Source: Aplectana chamaeleonis (Eukaryota > Nematoda > Chromadorea > Rhabditida > Cosmocercidae). Taken from it: a DNA stretch of 64,000 nt. The stretch covers positions 962,001-1,026,000 of the forward strand of contig JAPDOI010000185.1 of assembly GCA_029168955.1 (NCBI GenBank), written 5' to 3'. This document shows positions 22,501-37,500 of this stretch, one piece after another (position 1 is the stretch's first letter; each line of letters starts with the position of its first letter). Under the pieces are notes generated by a model. The model was not told the DNA's origin. It saw only the letters and a list, made by a program, of their open reading frames with translations, and searched no databases. Position numbers and translations under genes: made by a program.

Positions 22501-25500
22501 CCACTGATGCCCTGCACACTCTCACTGATGTCCTGCACACTTTCTCTGACGTCCTGCACACTCCCACTGATGTCCTGCACGCTCCCACTGATGTCCTGCA
22601 CACTTTCTATGACGTCCTTCACACTCCAACTGATGTCCTGCACATTCTTTGACGTCCTGCACACTCCCACTGATGTCCTGCACACTCCCACTGATAGCCT
22701 GCACACTCCCACTGACGTCCTGCACACTTTCTATGACGTCCTGCACACTCCCACTGATGTCCTGCACACTCCCACTGATGCCGTGCACACTCCCACTCCT
22801 GACCTGCACGCTCCCCCTCATGTCCTGCACACTCTCACTGATGTCCTGCACACTTTCTATGACGTCCTGCACACTCCCACTAATGTCCTGCACACTCCGA
22901 CTGATGTCCTGCACACTTTCTATGACGTCCTGCACACTCCCACTGATGTCCTGCGCACTCCCACCGATGTCCTGCACACTCCCACTAATGTCCTGCACAC
23001 TTTCTATGACGTCCTGCACACTCCCACTGATGTCCTGCACACTCCCACTGATGTCCTGCACACTCCCACTGATGTCCTGCACACTCCCACTGATGTCCTG
23101 CACACTTTCTATGACGTCCTGCACACTACCACTAATCTCCTGCACACTTTCTGCTGTGACATCCTGCACACTCCCACCGATGTCCTGCGCACTCCCACTG
23201 ATGTCCTGCACACACCCAGTGATGTCCTGCACACTTTCTATGACGTCCTGCACACTCCCACTGATGTCCTGCGCACTCCCGCCGATGTCCTGCACACTCC
23301 GACTGATGTCCTGCACACTTTCTATGACGTCCTGCACACTCCCACTAATGTCCTGCACACTACCACTGATGTCCAGCACACTTTCTATGACGTCCTGCAC
23401 ACTCCCACTGATGTCCTGCGCACTCCCACCGATGTCCTGCACACTTTCTATGACGTCCTGCACACTCCCATTTATATCCTGCACACTACCACTGATGTCC
23501 TGCACACTTTCTATGACATCCTGCACGCTCCCACTAATGTCCTGCACACTCCGACTGATGTCCTGCACACTTTCTATGACGTCCTGCACACTCCCACTGA
23601 TGTCCTGTGCCTTCCCACCGATGTCCTGCACACTTTCTATGACGTCCTGCACACTTCCACTGATGTCCTGCCTACTCCCACTGATGTCCTGCACACTTTC
23701 TATGACATCCTGCACGCTCCCACTAATGTCCTGCACACTCCGACTGATGTCCTGCACAGTTTCTATGACGTCCTGCACACTTCCACTGATGTCCTAAACA
23801 CTCCCACCGATGTCCTGCACACTCCGACTGATGTCCTGCACAGTTTCTATGACGTCCTGCACACTCCCACTGATGTCCTGCGAACTCCCACCGATGTCCT
23901 GCACACTCCCACTGATGTCCTGCACACTTTCTATGACGTCCTGCACGCTCCCACTAATGTCCTGCACACTCCGACTAATGTCCTGCACACTCCGACTGAT
24001 GTCCTGCACAGTCCCACTGATGTCCTGCACGCTCCCACTAATGTCCTGCACACTCCGACTGATGTCCTGCACAGTTTCTATGACGTCCTGCACACTCCCA
24101 CTGATGTCCTGCGCAGTCCCACTGATGTCCTGCACACTTTCTATGACGTCCTGCACACTCCCACTAATGTCCTGCACACTCCGACTGATGTCCTGCGCAG
24201 TCCCACTGATGTCCTGCACACTATCTATGACGTCCTGCACACTCCCACTAATGTCCTGCACACTCCGACTGATGTCCTGCACACCACTGATGTCCTGCGC
24301 ACTCCCGCCGATGTCCTGCACACTCCCACTAATATCCTGCACACTCTCTATGACTTCCTGCACGCTCCCACTGATGTCCTGCACACTTTCTATGACATCC
24401 TGCACGCTCCCACTAATGTCCTGCACACTCCCACCGATGTCCTGCACACTCCGACTGATGTCCTGCACAGTTCCTATGACGTCCTGCACACTACCACTGA
24501 TGTCCTGCACACTTTCTGGGACATCCTGCACGCTCCCACTAATGTCCTGCACACTTCGACTGATGTCCTGCACACTTTCTATGACGTCCTGCACACTCCC
24601 ACTGATGTCCTGCGAACTCCCACCGATGTCCTGCACACTCCGACTGATGTCCTGCACACTTTCTATGACGTCCTGCACACTTCCACTGATGTCCTGAGCA
24701 CTCCCACCGATGTCCTGCACACTCCGACTGATGTCCTGCACACTACCACTGATGTCCTGCACACTCCCACCGATGTCCTGCACACTCCGACTGATGTCCT
24801 GCATACTTTCTATGACGTCCTGCACACTCCCACTGATGTCCTGCGCACTCCCACCGATGTCCTGCACACTCCGAATGATGTCCTGCACACTCCCACTGAT
24901 GTCCTGCACACTCCCACTGATGTCCTGCGCACTCCCACCGATGTCCTGCACACTCCGACTGATGTCCTGCATACTTTCTATGACGTCCTGCACACTCCCA
25001 CTGATGCCCTGCACACTCCCACTATGTCCTGCGCACTTTCTATGACGTTCTCCACACTCCCACTGATGTCCTGCACACTCCCACTGATGTCCTGCACACT
25101 TTCTCTGAGGTCCTGCACACTCCCACTGATGTCCTGCGCACTTTCTATGATGTGCTGCACACTCTCACTGATGTCCTGCAAACTTTCTCTGACGTCCTGC
25201 ACACTCCCACTGATGTCCTCCACTCTCCCACTGATGTCCTGCACACTGACTAATGTCCTGCACACTCCCACTGATGTACTGCACACTCCAACTGGTGGCC
25301 TGCACACTTTCTATGACGTCCTGCACACTCCCACTAATGTCCTGCACACTACCACTGATGTCCTGCACACTTTCTATGACGTCCTGCACACTCCCACTAA
25401 TGTCCTGCACACTACCACTGATGTCCTGCACACTTTCTGTGACGTCCTGCACACTCCCACTAATGTCCTGCACTCTCCGACTGATGTCCTGCACACTTTC

Positions 25501-28500
25501 TATGACGTCCTGCACACTCCCACTGATGTCCTGTGCACTCCCACCGATGTCCTGCACACTTTCTATGACGTCCTGCACACTTCCACTGATGTCCTGCACA
25601 CTCCCACTGATGTCCTGCGAACTCCCACCGATGTCCTGCACACTCCGACTGATGTCCTGCACACTTTCTATGACGTCCTGCACACTCCCACTAATGTCCT
25701 GCACACTCCGACTGATGTCCTGCACACTTTCTATGACGTCCTGCACACTCCCACTGATGTCCTGCGCACTCCCACCGATGTCCTGCACATTTTCTATGAT
25801 GTCCTGCACGCTCCCACTAATGTCCTGCACACTCCGACTAATGTCCTGCACACTCCGACTGATGTCCTGCACACTCCCACTGATGTCCTGCAAACTCCCA
25901 CCGATGTCCTGCACACTCCGACTGATGTCCTGCACACTTTCTATGACGTCCTGCACACTCCCACTGATGTCCTGCGAACTCCCACCGATGTCCTGCACAC
26001 TCCGACTGATGTCCTGCACACTTTCTATGACGTCCTGCACACTCCCACTGATGTCCTGCGCACTCCCACCGATGTCCTGCACACTCCGACTGATGTCCTG
26101 CACACTTTCTATGACGTCCTGCACACTCCGACTAATGTCCTGCACACTTCCACTGATGTTCTGCACACTCCCATGGATGTCCTGCACGCTCCTACTAATG
26201 TCCTGCACACTCCGACTAATGTCCTGCACACTCCGACTGATGTCCTGCACACTCCCACTAATGTCCTGCACACTCCGACTGATGTCGTGCACAGTTTCAA
26301 TGACGTCCTGCACACTCCCACCGATGTCCTGCACACTCCGACTGATGTCCTGCACAGTTTCTATGACGTCCTGCACACTCCCACTGATGTCCTGCACACT
26401 GCCCCTGATGTCCTGCACACTTTCTATGACGTCCTGCACGCTCCCACTGATGTCCTGCACACTCCCACTGATGTCCTGCACACTCCCACTGATGTCCTGC
26501 GCACTCCCACCGATGTCCTGCACACTCCGACTGATGTCCTGCACACTTTCTATGACGTCCTGCACACTCCCACTGATGTCCTGCGCACTCCCACCGATGT
26601 CCTGCACACTCCCACTGATGTCCTGCGAACTCCCACCGATGTCCTGCATACTTTCTATGACGTCCTGCACACTCCCACTGATGTCCTGCGCACTCCCACC
26701 GATGTCCTGCACACTCCGACTGATGTCCTGCACACTTTCTATGACGTCCTGCACACTCCCACTAATGTCCTGCGCAGTCCCACTGATGTCCTGCACACTT
26801 TCTATGACGTCCTGCACACTCCCTTTAATGTCCTGCACACTACCACTGATGTTCTGCACACTCCCACTGATGCCCTGCACACTCCCACAGATGTCCTGCA
26901 CACTCCCACTGATGTCCTGCACACTTTCTATGACGTCCTGCACACTCCCACTGATGTCCTGCACACTCCCACTGATGTCCTGCACACTCCCACTGATGTC
27001 CTGCACACTCCCACTGATGTCCTGCACACTTTCTATGACGTCCTGCACACTACCACTCATCTCGTGCATACTCCCACTGATGCCCTGCACACTCCCACTG
27101 ATGTCCTGCGCACTCCCACCGATGTCCTGCACACTCCGACTGATGTCCTGCACACTTTCTATGACGTCCTGCACACTCCCACTGATGTCCTGCACACTCC
27201 GACTGATGTCCTGCACACTTTCTATGACATCCTGCACGCTCCCACTAATGTCCTGCACACTCCGACTGATGTCCTGCACACTTTCTATGACGTCCTGCAC
27301 ACTCCCACCGATGTCCTGCGCACTTCCACCGATGTCCTGCTCACTCCAACTGATGGCCTGCACACTTCTATGACGTCCTGCACACTCCGACTGATGTCCT
27401 GCACGCTCCCACTAATGTCCTGCACACTCCTATTGATGTCCTGCACACTCCGACTGATGTCCTGAACACTTTCTATGATGTCCTGCACACTCCCACTAAT
27501 GTCCTGCACACTCCCACTGATGTCCTGCACACTTTCTATGACATCCTGCACGCTCCCACTAATGTCCTGCACACTCCGACTGATGTCCTGCACACTTTCT
27601 ATGACGTCCTGCACACTCCCACTGATGTCCTGCACACTCCCACCGATGTCCTGCACACTCCGACTGATGTCCTGCACACTCCCACTGATGTCCTGCACAC
27701 TCCCACTGATGTCCTGCACACTCCCACTGATGTCCTGCACACTCCCACTGATGTCCTGCACACTCCCACTGATGTCCTGCACACTCCGACTGATGTCCTG
27801 CACACTTTCTATGACGTCCTGCACACTACCACTGATGTCCTGCACACTTTCTATGACATCCTGCACGCTCCCACTAATGTCCTGCACACTCCCATTAATG
27901 TCCTGCACACTCCCACTGATGTCTTGCACACTTTCTATGACATCCTGCACGCTCCCACTAATGTCCTGCACACTCCGACTGATGTCCTGCACACTTTCTA
28001 TGACGTCCTGCACACTCCCACTGATGTCCTGCACACTCCCACCGATGTCCTGCACACTCCGACTGATGTCCTGCACACTTTCTATGACGTCCTGCACACT
28101 TCCACTGATGTCCTGCACACTCCCACCGATGTCCTGCACACTCCGACTGATGTCCTGCACAGTTCCTATGACGTCCTGCACACTCCCACTGATGTCCTGC
28201 GCAGTCCCACTGATGTCCTGCACACATTCTATGACGTCCTGCACACTCCCACTAATGTCCTGCACACTACCACTGATGTCCTGCACACTTTCTATGACAT
28301 CCTGCACGCTCCCGCTAATGTCCTGCACACTCCGACTGATGTCCTGCACACTTTCTATGACGTCCTGCACACTCCCACTGATGTCCTGCGCACTCCCACC
28401 GATGTCCTGCACACTCCGACTGATGTCCTGCACACTTTCTATGACGTCCTGCACACTCCGACTGATGTCCTGCACACTTTCTATGACGTCCTGCACACTC

Positions 28501-31500
28501 CCACTAATGTCCTGCACACTCCGACTGATGTCCTGCGCAGTCCCACTGATGTCCTGCACACTATCTATGACGTCCTGCACACTCCCACTAATGTCCTGCA
28601 CACTCCGACTGATGTCCTGCACACTCCCACTGATGTCCTGCGAACTCCCACCGATGTCCTGCACACTCCGACTGATGTCCTGCACACTTTCTATGACGTC
28701 CTGCACACTCCCACTAATGTCCTGCACACTACCACTGATGTCCTGCACACTTTCTATGACATCCTGCACGCTCCCACTAATGTCCTGTACACTCCGACTG
28801 ATGTCCTGCACACTTTCTATGACGTCCTGCACACTCCCACTGATGTCCTGCGCACTCCCACCGATGTCCTGCACACTCCGACTGATGTCCTGCACGCTCC
28901 CACTAATGTCCTGCACACTCCGACTGATGTCCTGCACACTTTCTATGACGTCCTGCACACTCCGACTGATGTCCTGCACACTTTCTATGACGTCCTGCAC
29001 ACTCCCACTGATGTCCTGCACACTTTCTATGACGTCCTGCACACTCCCACTGATGTCCTGCGCACTCCCACCGATGTCCTACACACTCCGACTGATGTCC
29101 TGCACACTTTCTATGACGTCCTGCACACTCCGACTGATGTCCTGCACACTTTCTATGACGTCCTGCACACTCCCACTGATGTCCTGCACACTCCGACTGA
29201 TGTCCTGCACGCTCCCACTAATGTCCTGCACACTCCGACTGATGTCCTGCACACTCCCACTGATGTCCTGCGCACTCCCACCGATGTCCTGCACACTCCG
29301 ACTGATGTCCTGCACAGTTTCTATGACGTCCTGCACACTTCCACTGATGTCCTAAACACTCCCACCGATGTCCTGCACACTCCGACTGATGTCCTGCACA
29401 GTTTCTATGACGTCCTGCACACTCCCACTGATGTCCTGCGCAGTCCCACTGATGTCCTGCACACTATCTATGACGTCCTGCACACTCCCACTAATGTCCT
29501 GCACACTCCGACTGATGTCCTGCACACTTTCTGTGACGTCCTGCACACTACCACTGATGTCCTGCGCACTCCCGCCGATGTCCTGCACACTCCGACTGAT
29601 GTCCTGCACACTCCCACTAATGTCCTGCCTACTACCACTGATGTCCTGCACACTTTCTATGACATCCTGCACGCTCCCACTAATGTCCTGCACACTCCGA
29701 CTGATGTCCTGCACACTTTCTATGACGTCCTGCACACTCCCACTGATGTCCTGCGCACTCCCACCGATGTCCTGCACACTCCGACTGATGTCCTGCACAC
29801 TTTCTATGACGTCCTGCACACTCCCACTGATGTCCTGCACACTCCCACCGATGTCCTGCACACTCCGACTGATGTCCTGCACACTTTCTATGACGTCCTG
29901 CACACTCCCACTGATGTCCTGCGAACTCCCACCGATGTCCTGCACACTCCGACTGATGTCCTGCACACTTTCTATGACGTCCTGCACACTCCCACTGATG
30001 TCCTGCGCACTCCCTCCGATGTCCTGCACACTTTCTATGACGTCCTGCACACTTCCACTGATGTTCTGCACACTCCCACTGATGTCCTGCACAGTTTCTA
30101 TGACGTCCTGCACACTCCCACTGATGTCCTGCATACTCCGACTGATGTCCTGCACACTTTCTATGACGTCCTGCGCACTCCCACCGATGTCCTACACACT
30201 CCGACTGATGTCCTGCACACTTTCTATGACGTCCTGCACACTCCCACTAATGTCCTGCACACTGCCACTGATATCGTGCACACTTTCTATGACATCCTGC
30301 ACGCTCCCACCGATGTCCTGCACACTCCGACTGATGTCCTGCACACTTTCTGTGGCGTCCTGCACACTCCCACTGATGTCCTGCGCACTCCCGCCGATGT
30401 CCTGCACACTCTCACTGATGTCGTGCACACTTTCTATGACGTCCTGCACACTCCCACTAATGTCCTGCACACTACCACTGATGTCCTGCACACTTTCTAT
30501 GACATCCTGCACGCTCCCACTAATGTCCTGCACACTCCGACTGATGTCCTGCACACTTTCTATGACGTCCTGCACACTCCCACTGATGTCCTGCGCACTC
30601 CCACCGATGTCCTGCACACTTTCTATGACGTCCTGCACACTCCCACTAATGTCCTGCACACTACCACTGATGTCCTGCACACTTTCTATGACATCCTGCA
30701 CGCTCCCACTAATGTCCTGCACACTCCGACTGATGTCCTGCACACTCCCACTGATGTCCTGCGAACTCCCACCGATGTCCTGCACACTTCGACTGATGTC
30801 CTGCACACTTTCTATGACGTCCTGCACACTCCCACTGATGTCCTGCGAACTCCCACCGATGTCCTGCACACTCCGACTGATGTCCTGCACACTACCACTG
30901 ATGTCCTGCACACTTTCTATGACATCCTGCACGCTCCCACTAATGTCCTGCACACTCCGACTGATGTCCTGCACACTTTCTATGACATCCTGCACGCTCC
31001 CACTAATGTCCTGCACACTCCGACTGATGTCTTGCACACTTTCTATGACGTCCTGCACACTCCCACCGATGTCCTGCACACTCCGACTGATGTCCTGCAC
31101 AGTTTCTATGACGTCCTGCACACTCCCACTGATGTCCTGCGCAGTCCCACTGATGTCCTGCACACTTTCTATGACGTCCTGCACACTCCCACTAATGTCC
31201 TGCACACTACCACTGATGTCCTGCACACTCCCACTGATGTCCTGCGAACTCCCACTGATGTCCTGCACACTCCGACTGATGTCCAGCACACTTTCTATGA
31301 CGCCCTGCGCACTCCCACTGATGTCCTACACACTTTCTATGAGGTCCTGCACACTCCCACTAATGTCCTGCACACTCCCACTGATGTCCTGCACACTTCC
31401 ACTGATGTCCTGCACACTCTCACTAATGTCCTGCTCACTCCCACTGATGTCCTGCACACTTTCTATGACGTCCTGCACACTCCCACTGATGTCCTACACA

Positions 31501-34500
31501 CTTTCTATGACATCCTGCCCACTCCGACTGATGTCCTGCACACTTTCTATGACGCCCTGCACACTCCCACTGATGTCCTGCGCACTCCCACCGATGTCCT
31601 GCGCACTCCGACGGATGTCCTGCACACTTTCTATGACGTCCTGCACACTCCCACCAATGTCCTGCACATTTTCTATGATGTCCTGCACGCTCCCACTAAT
31701 GTCCTGCACACTCCGACTAATGTCCTGCACACTCCGACTGATGTCCTGCACACTTTCTATGACGTCCTGCACACTCCCACTGATGTCCTGCGCACTCCCA
31801 CCGATGTCCTGCACACTCCGACTGATGTCCTGCACACTTTCTATGACGTCCTGCACACTCCCACTAATGTCCTGCACACTACCACTGATGTCCTGCACAC
31901 TTTCTATGACATCCTGCACGCTCCCACTAATGTCCTGCACACTCCGACTGATGTCCTGCACACTTTCTATGACGTCCTGCACACTTCCACTGATGTCCTG
32001 CACACTCCCACTAATGTCCTGCACACTACCACTGATGTCCTGCACACTTTCTATGACGTCCTGCACACTCCCACTGATGTCCTGCGCACTCCCACCGATG
32101 TCCTACACACTCCGACTGATGTCCTGCACACTTTCTATGACGTCCTGCACACTCCCACTGATGTCCTGCACACTTTCTATGACGTCCTGCACACTCCCAC
32201 TAATGTCCTGCACACTACCACTGATGTCCTGCACACTTTCTATGACATCCTGCACGCTCCTACTAATGTCCTGCACACTCCGACTAATGTCCTGCACACT
32301 CCGACTGATGTCCTGCACACTCCCACTGATGTCCTGCGAACTCCCACCGATGTCCTGCACACTCCGACTGATGTCCTGCACACTTTCTATGACGTCCTGC
32401 ACACTCCCACTAATGTCCTGCACACTACCACTGATGTCCTGCACACTTTCTATGACATCCTGCACGCTCCCACTAATGTCCTGCACACTCCGACTGATGT
32501 CCTGCACACTTTCTATGACGTCCTGCACACTCCCACTGATGTCCTGCGCAGTCCCACTGATGTCCTGCACACTTTCTATGACGTCCTGCACACTCCCACT
32601 AATGTCCTGCACACTCCGACTGATGTCCTGCACACTTTCTATGACGTCCTGCACACTCCCACTGATGTCCTGCGCACTCCCACCGATGTCCTGCACACTC
32701 CCACTGATGTCCTGCACACTCCGACTGATGTCCTGCACACTTTCTATGACGTCCTGCACACTCCCACTAATGTCCTGCACACTACCACTGATGTCCTGCA
32801 CACTTTCTATGACATCCTGCACGCTCCCACTAATGTCCTGTACACTCCGACTGATGTCCTGCACACTTTCTATGACGTCCTGCACACTCCCACTGATGTC
32901 CTGCACACTAATGTCCTGTACACTCCGACTGATGTCCTGCACACTTTCTATGACGTCCTGCACACTCCCAGTGATGTCCTGCGCACTCCCACCGATGTCC
33001 TACACACTCCGACTGATGTCCTGCACACTTTCTATGACGTCCTGCACACTCCGACTGATGTCCTGCACACTTTCTATGACGTCCTGCACACTCCCACTGA
33101 TGTCCTGAGCACTCCCACCGATGTCCTGCACACTCCGACTGATGTCCTGCACACTTTCTATGACGTCCTGCACACTCCCACTAATGTCCTGCACACTACC
33201 ACTGATGTCCTGCACACTTTCTATGACATCCTGCACGCTCCCACTAATGTCCTGCACACTCCGACTGATGTCCTGCACACTTTCTATGACGTCCTGCACA
33301 CTCCCACTGATGTCCTGCGCACTCCCACCGATGTCCTGCACACTCCGACTGATGTCCTGCACACTTTCTATGACGTCCTGCACACTCCCACTGATGTCCT
33401 GCACACTCCGACTGATGTCCTGCACACTTTCTATGACGTCCTGCACACTCCCACTAATGTCCTGCACACTACCACTGATGTCCTGCACACTTTCTATGAC
33501 GTCCTGCACACTCCCACTAGTGTCCTGCACACTCCCACTGATGTCCTGCACGCTCCCACTAATGTCCTGCACACTCCTATTGATGTCCTGCCCACTCCGA
33601 CTGATGTCCTGTACACTTTCTATGACGTCCTGCACACTCCCACTAATGTCCTGCACACTGCCCCTGATGTCCTGCACACTTTCTATGACGTCCTGCACAC
33701 TCCCACTAATGTCCTGCACACTCCGACTGATGTCCTGCACACTTTCTGTGACGTCCTGCACACTACCACTGATGTCCTGCGCACTCCCGCCGATGTCCTG
33801 CACACTCCGACTGATGTCCTGTACACTTTCTATGACGTCCTGCACACTTCCACTGATGTCCTGCGCGCTCCCACCGATGTCCTGCACACTCCGACTGATG
33901 TCCTGCACAGTTTCTATGACGTCCTGCACACTCCCACTGACATCCTGCACACTCTCTACGACGTCCTGCACGCTCCCACCGACGTCCTGCGAACTCCCAC
34001 CGATGTCCTGCACACTCCGACTGATGTCCTGCACACTTTCTATGACGTCCTGCACACTTCCACTGATGTCCTGAGCACTCCCACCGATGTCCTGCACACT
34101 CCGACTGATGTCCTGCACACTTTCTATGACGTCCTGCACACTCCCACTGATGTCCTGCACGCTCCCACTAATGTCCTGCACACTCCGACTAATGTCCTGC
34201 ACACTCCGACTGATGTCCTGCACACTTTCTATGACGTCCTGCACACTCCCACTGATGTCCTGCGCACTCCCACCGATGTCCTGCACACTCCGACTGATGT
34301 CCTGCACACTTTCTACGACGTCCTGCACACTCCCACTGATGTCCAGCGCACTCCCGCCGATGTCCTGCACACTCCGACTGATGTCCTGCACACTTTCTAT
34401 GACGTCCTGCACACTCCCACTGATGTCCTGCACACTTTCTATGACGTCCTGCACACTCCCACTAATGTCCTGCACACTCCGACTGATGTCCTGCACACTT

Positions 34501-37500
34501 TCTATGACGTCCTGCACACTCCCACTGATGTCCTGCGCACTCCCACCGATGTCCTGCACACTTTCCATGACATCCTGCACGCTCCCACTAATGTCCTGCA
34601 CACTCCGACTGATGTCCTGCACACTTTCTATGACGTCCTGCACACTCCCACTGATGTCCTGCACACTCCCACTGATGTCCTGCACACTTTCTATGACGTC
34701 CTGCACACTCCCACTAATGTCCTGCACACTACCACTGATGTCCTGCACACTTTCTATGACGTCCTGCACACTCCCACTGATGTCCTGTACACTCCGACTG
34801 ATGTCCTGCACACTTTCTATGACGTCCTGCACACTCCCACTGATGTCCTGCGCACTCCGACTGATGTCCTGCACACTTTCTATGACGTTCTGCACACTCC
34901 GACTGATGTCCTGCACACTTTCTATGACGTCCTGCACACTCCCACTGATGTCCTGCGCACTCCCACCGATGTCCTGCACACTCCGACTGATGTCCTGCAC
35001 ACTTTCTGTGACGTCCTGCACACTCCCACTGATGTCCTGCGCACTCCCGCCGATGTCCTGCACACTCCCACTGATGTCCTGCGCACTCCCACCGATGTCC
35101 TACACACTCCGACTGATGTCCTGCACACTTTCTATGACGTCCTGCACACTCCGACTGATATCCTGCACACTTTCTATGACGTCCTGCACACTCCCACTGA
35201 TGTCCTGCACGCTCCCACTAATGTCCTGCACACTCCGACTAATGTCCTGCACACTCCGACTGATGTCCTGCACACTCCCACTGATGTCCTGCGAACTCCC
35301 ACCGATGTCCTGCGAACTCCCACCGATGTTCTGCACACTCCGACTGATGTCCTGCACACTTTCTATGACGTCCTGCACACTCCCACTAATGTCCTGCACA
35401 CTACCACCGATGTCCTGCACACTTTCTATGACATCCTGCACGCTCCCACTAATGTCCTGTACACTCCGACTGATGTCCTGCACACTTTCTATGACGTCCT
35501 GCACACTCCCAGTGATGTCCTGCGCACTCCCACCGATGTCCTACACACTCCGACTGATGTCCTGCACACTCCGACTAATGTCCTGCACACTCCGACTGAT
35601 GTCCTGCACACTTTCTATGACGTCCTGCACACTCCCACTGATGTCCTGCACACTCCGACTGATGTCCTGCACACTTTCTATGACATCCTGCACGCTTCCA
35701 CTAATGTCCTGCACACTCCGACTGATGTCCTGCACACTTTCTATGACGTCCTGCGCACTCCCACCGATGTCCTCCACACTCCGACTGATGTCCTGCACAC
35801 TTTCTGTGACGTCCTGCACACTCCCACTGATGTCCTGCGCACTCACGCCGATGTCCTGCACACTCCGACTGATGTCCTGTACACTTTCTACGACGTCCTG
35901 CACACTCCCACTAATGTCCTGCACACTACCACTGATGTCCTGCACACTTTCTATGACATCCTGCACGCTCCCACTAATGTCCTGCACACTCCGACTGATG
36001 TCCTGCACACTTTCTATGACGTCCTGCACACTCCCACTGATGTCCTGCACACTCCCACTGATGTCCTGCGCACTCCCACCGATGTCCTGCACACTCCGAC
36101 TGATGTCCTGCACACTTTCTATGACGTCCTGCACACTCCCACTAATGTCCTGCACACTCCCACTGATGTCCTGCACACTTTCTATGACATCCTGCACGCT
36201 CCCACTAATGTCCTGCACACTCCGACTGATGTCCTGCACACTTTCTATGACGTCCTGCACACTCCCACTGATGTCCTGCGCACTCCCACCGATGTCCTGC
36301 ACACTTTCTATGACGTCCTGCACACTCCCACTAATGTCCTGCACACTCCGACTGATGTCCTGCACACTTTCTATGACGTCCTGCACACTCCCACTGATGT
36401 CCTGCGCACTCCCACCGATGTCCTGCACACTTTCTATGACGTCCTGCACACTTCCACTGATGTTCTGCACACTCCCACTGATGTCCTGCACACTCCGACT
36501 AATGTCCTGCACACTCCGACTGATGTCCTGCACACTCCCACTGATGTCCTGCGAACTCCCACCGATGTCCTGCACACTCCGACTGATGTCCTGCACACTT
36601 TCTATGACGTCCTGCACACTCCCACTGATGTCCTGCGCACTCCCACCGATGTCCTGCACACTCCGACTGATGTCCTGCACACTTTCTATGACGTCCTGCA
36701 CACTCCCACTGATGTCCTGCGCACTCCCACCGATGTCCTACACACTCCGACTGATGTCCTGCACACTTTCTATGACGTCCTGCACACTCCGACTGATGTC
36801 CTGCACACTCCCACTGATGTCCTGCGCACTCCCACCGATGTCCTGCACACTCCGACTGGTGTCCTGCACACTTTCTATGACATCCTGCACGCTCCCACTA
36901 ATGTCCTGCACACTCCGACTGATGTCCTGCACACTTTCTATGACGCCCTGCACACTCCCACTGATGTCCTGCGCACTCCCACCGATGTCCTGCACACTCC
37001 GACTGATGTCCTGCACACTTTCTATGACGTCCTGCACACTCCCACTAATGTCCTGCACACTACCACTGATGTCCTGCACACTTTCTATGACATCCTGCAC
37101 GCTCCCACTAATGTCCTGCACACTCCGACTGATGTCCTGCACACTTTCTATGACGTCCTGCACACTCCCACTGATGTCCTGCACACTCCGACTGATGTCC
37201 TGCACACTTTCTATGACGTCCTGCACACTCCCACTAATGTCCTGCACACTCCGACTGATGTCCTGCACACTTTCTATGACGTCCTGCACACTCCCACTGA
37301 TGTCCTGCGCACTCCCACCGATGTCCTGCACACTCCCACTGATGTCCTGCGCAGTCCCACTGATGTCCTGCACACTTTCTATGACGTCCTGCACACTCCG
37401 ACTGATGTCCTGCACACTTTCTATGACGTCCTGCGCACTCCCACCGATGTCCTGCACACTCCCACTAATGTCCTGCACACTCCGACTGATGTCCTGCACA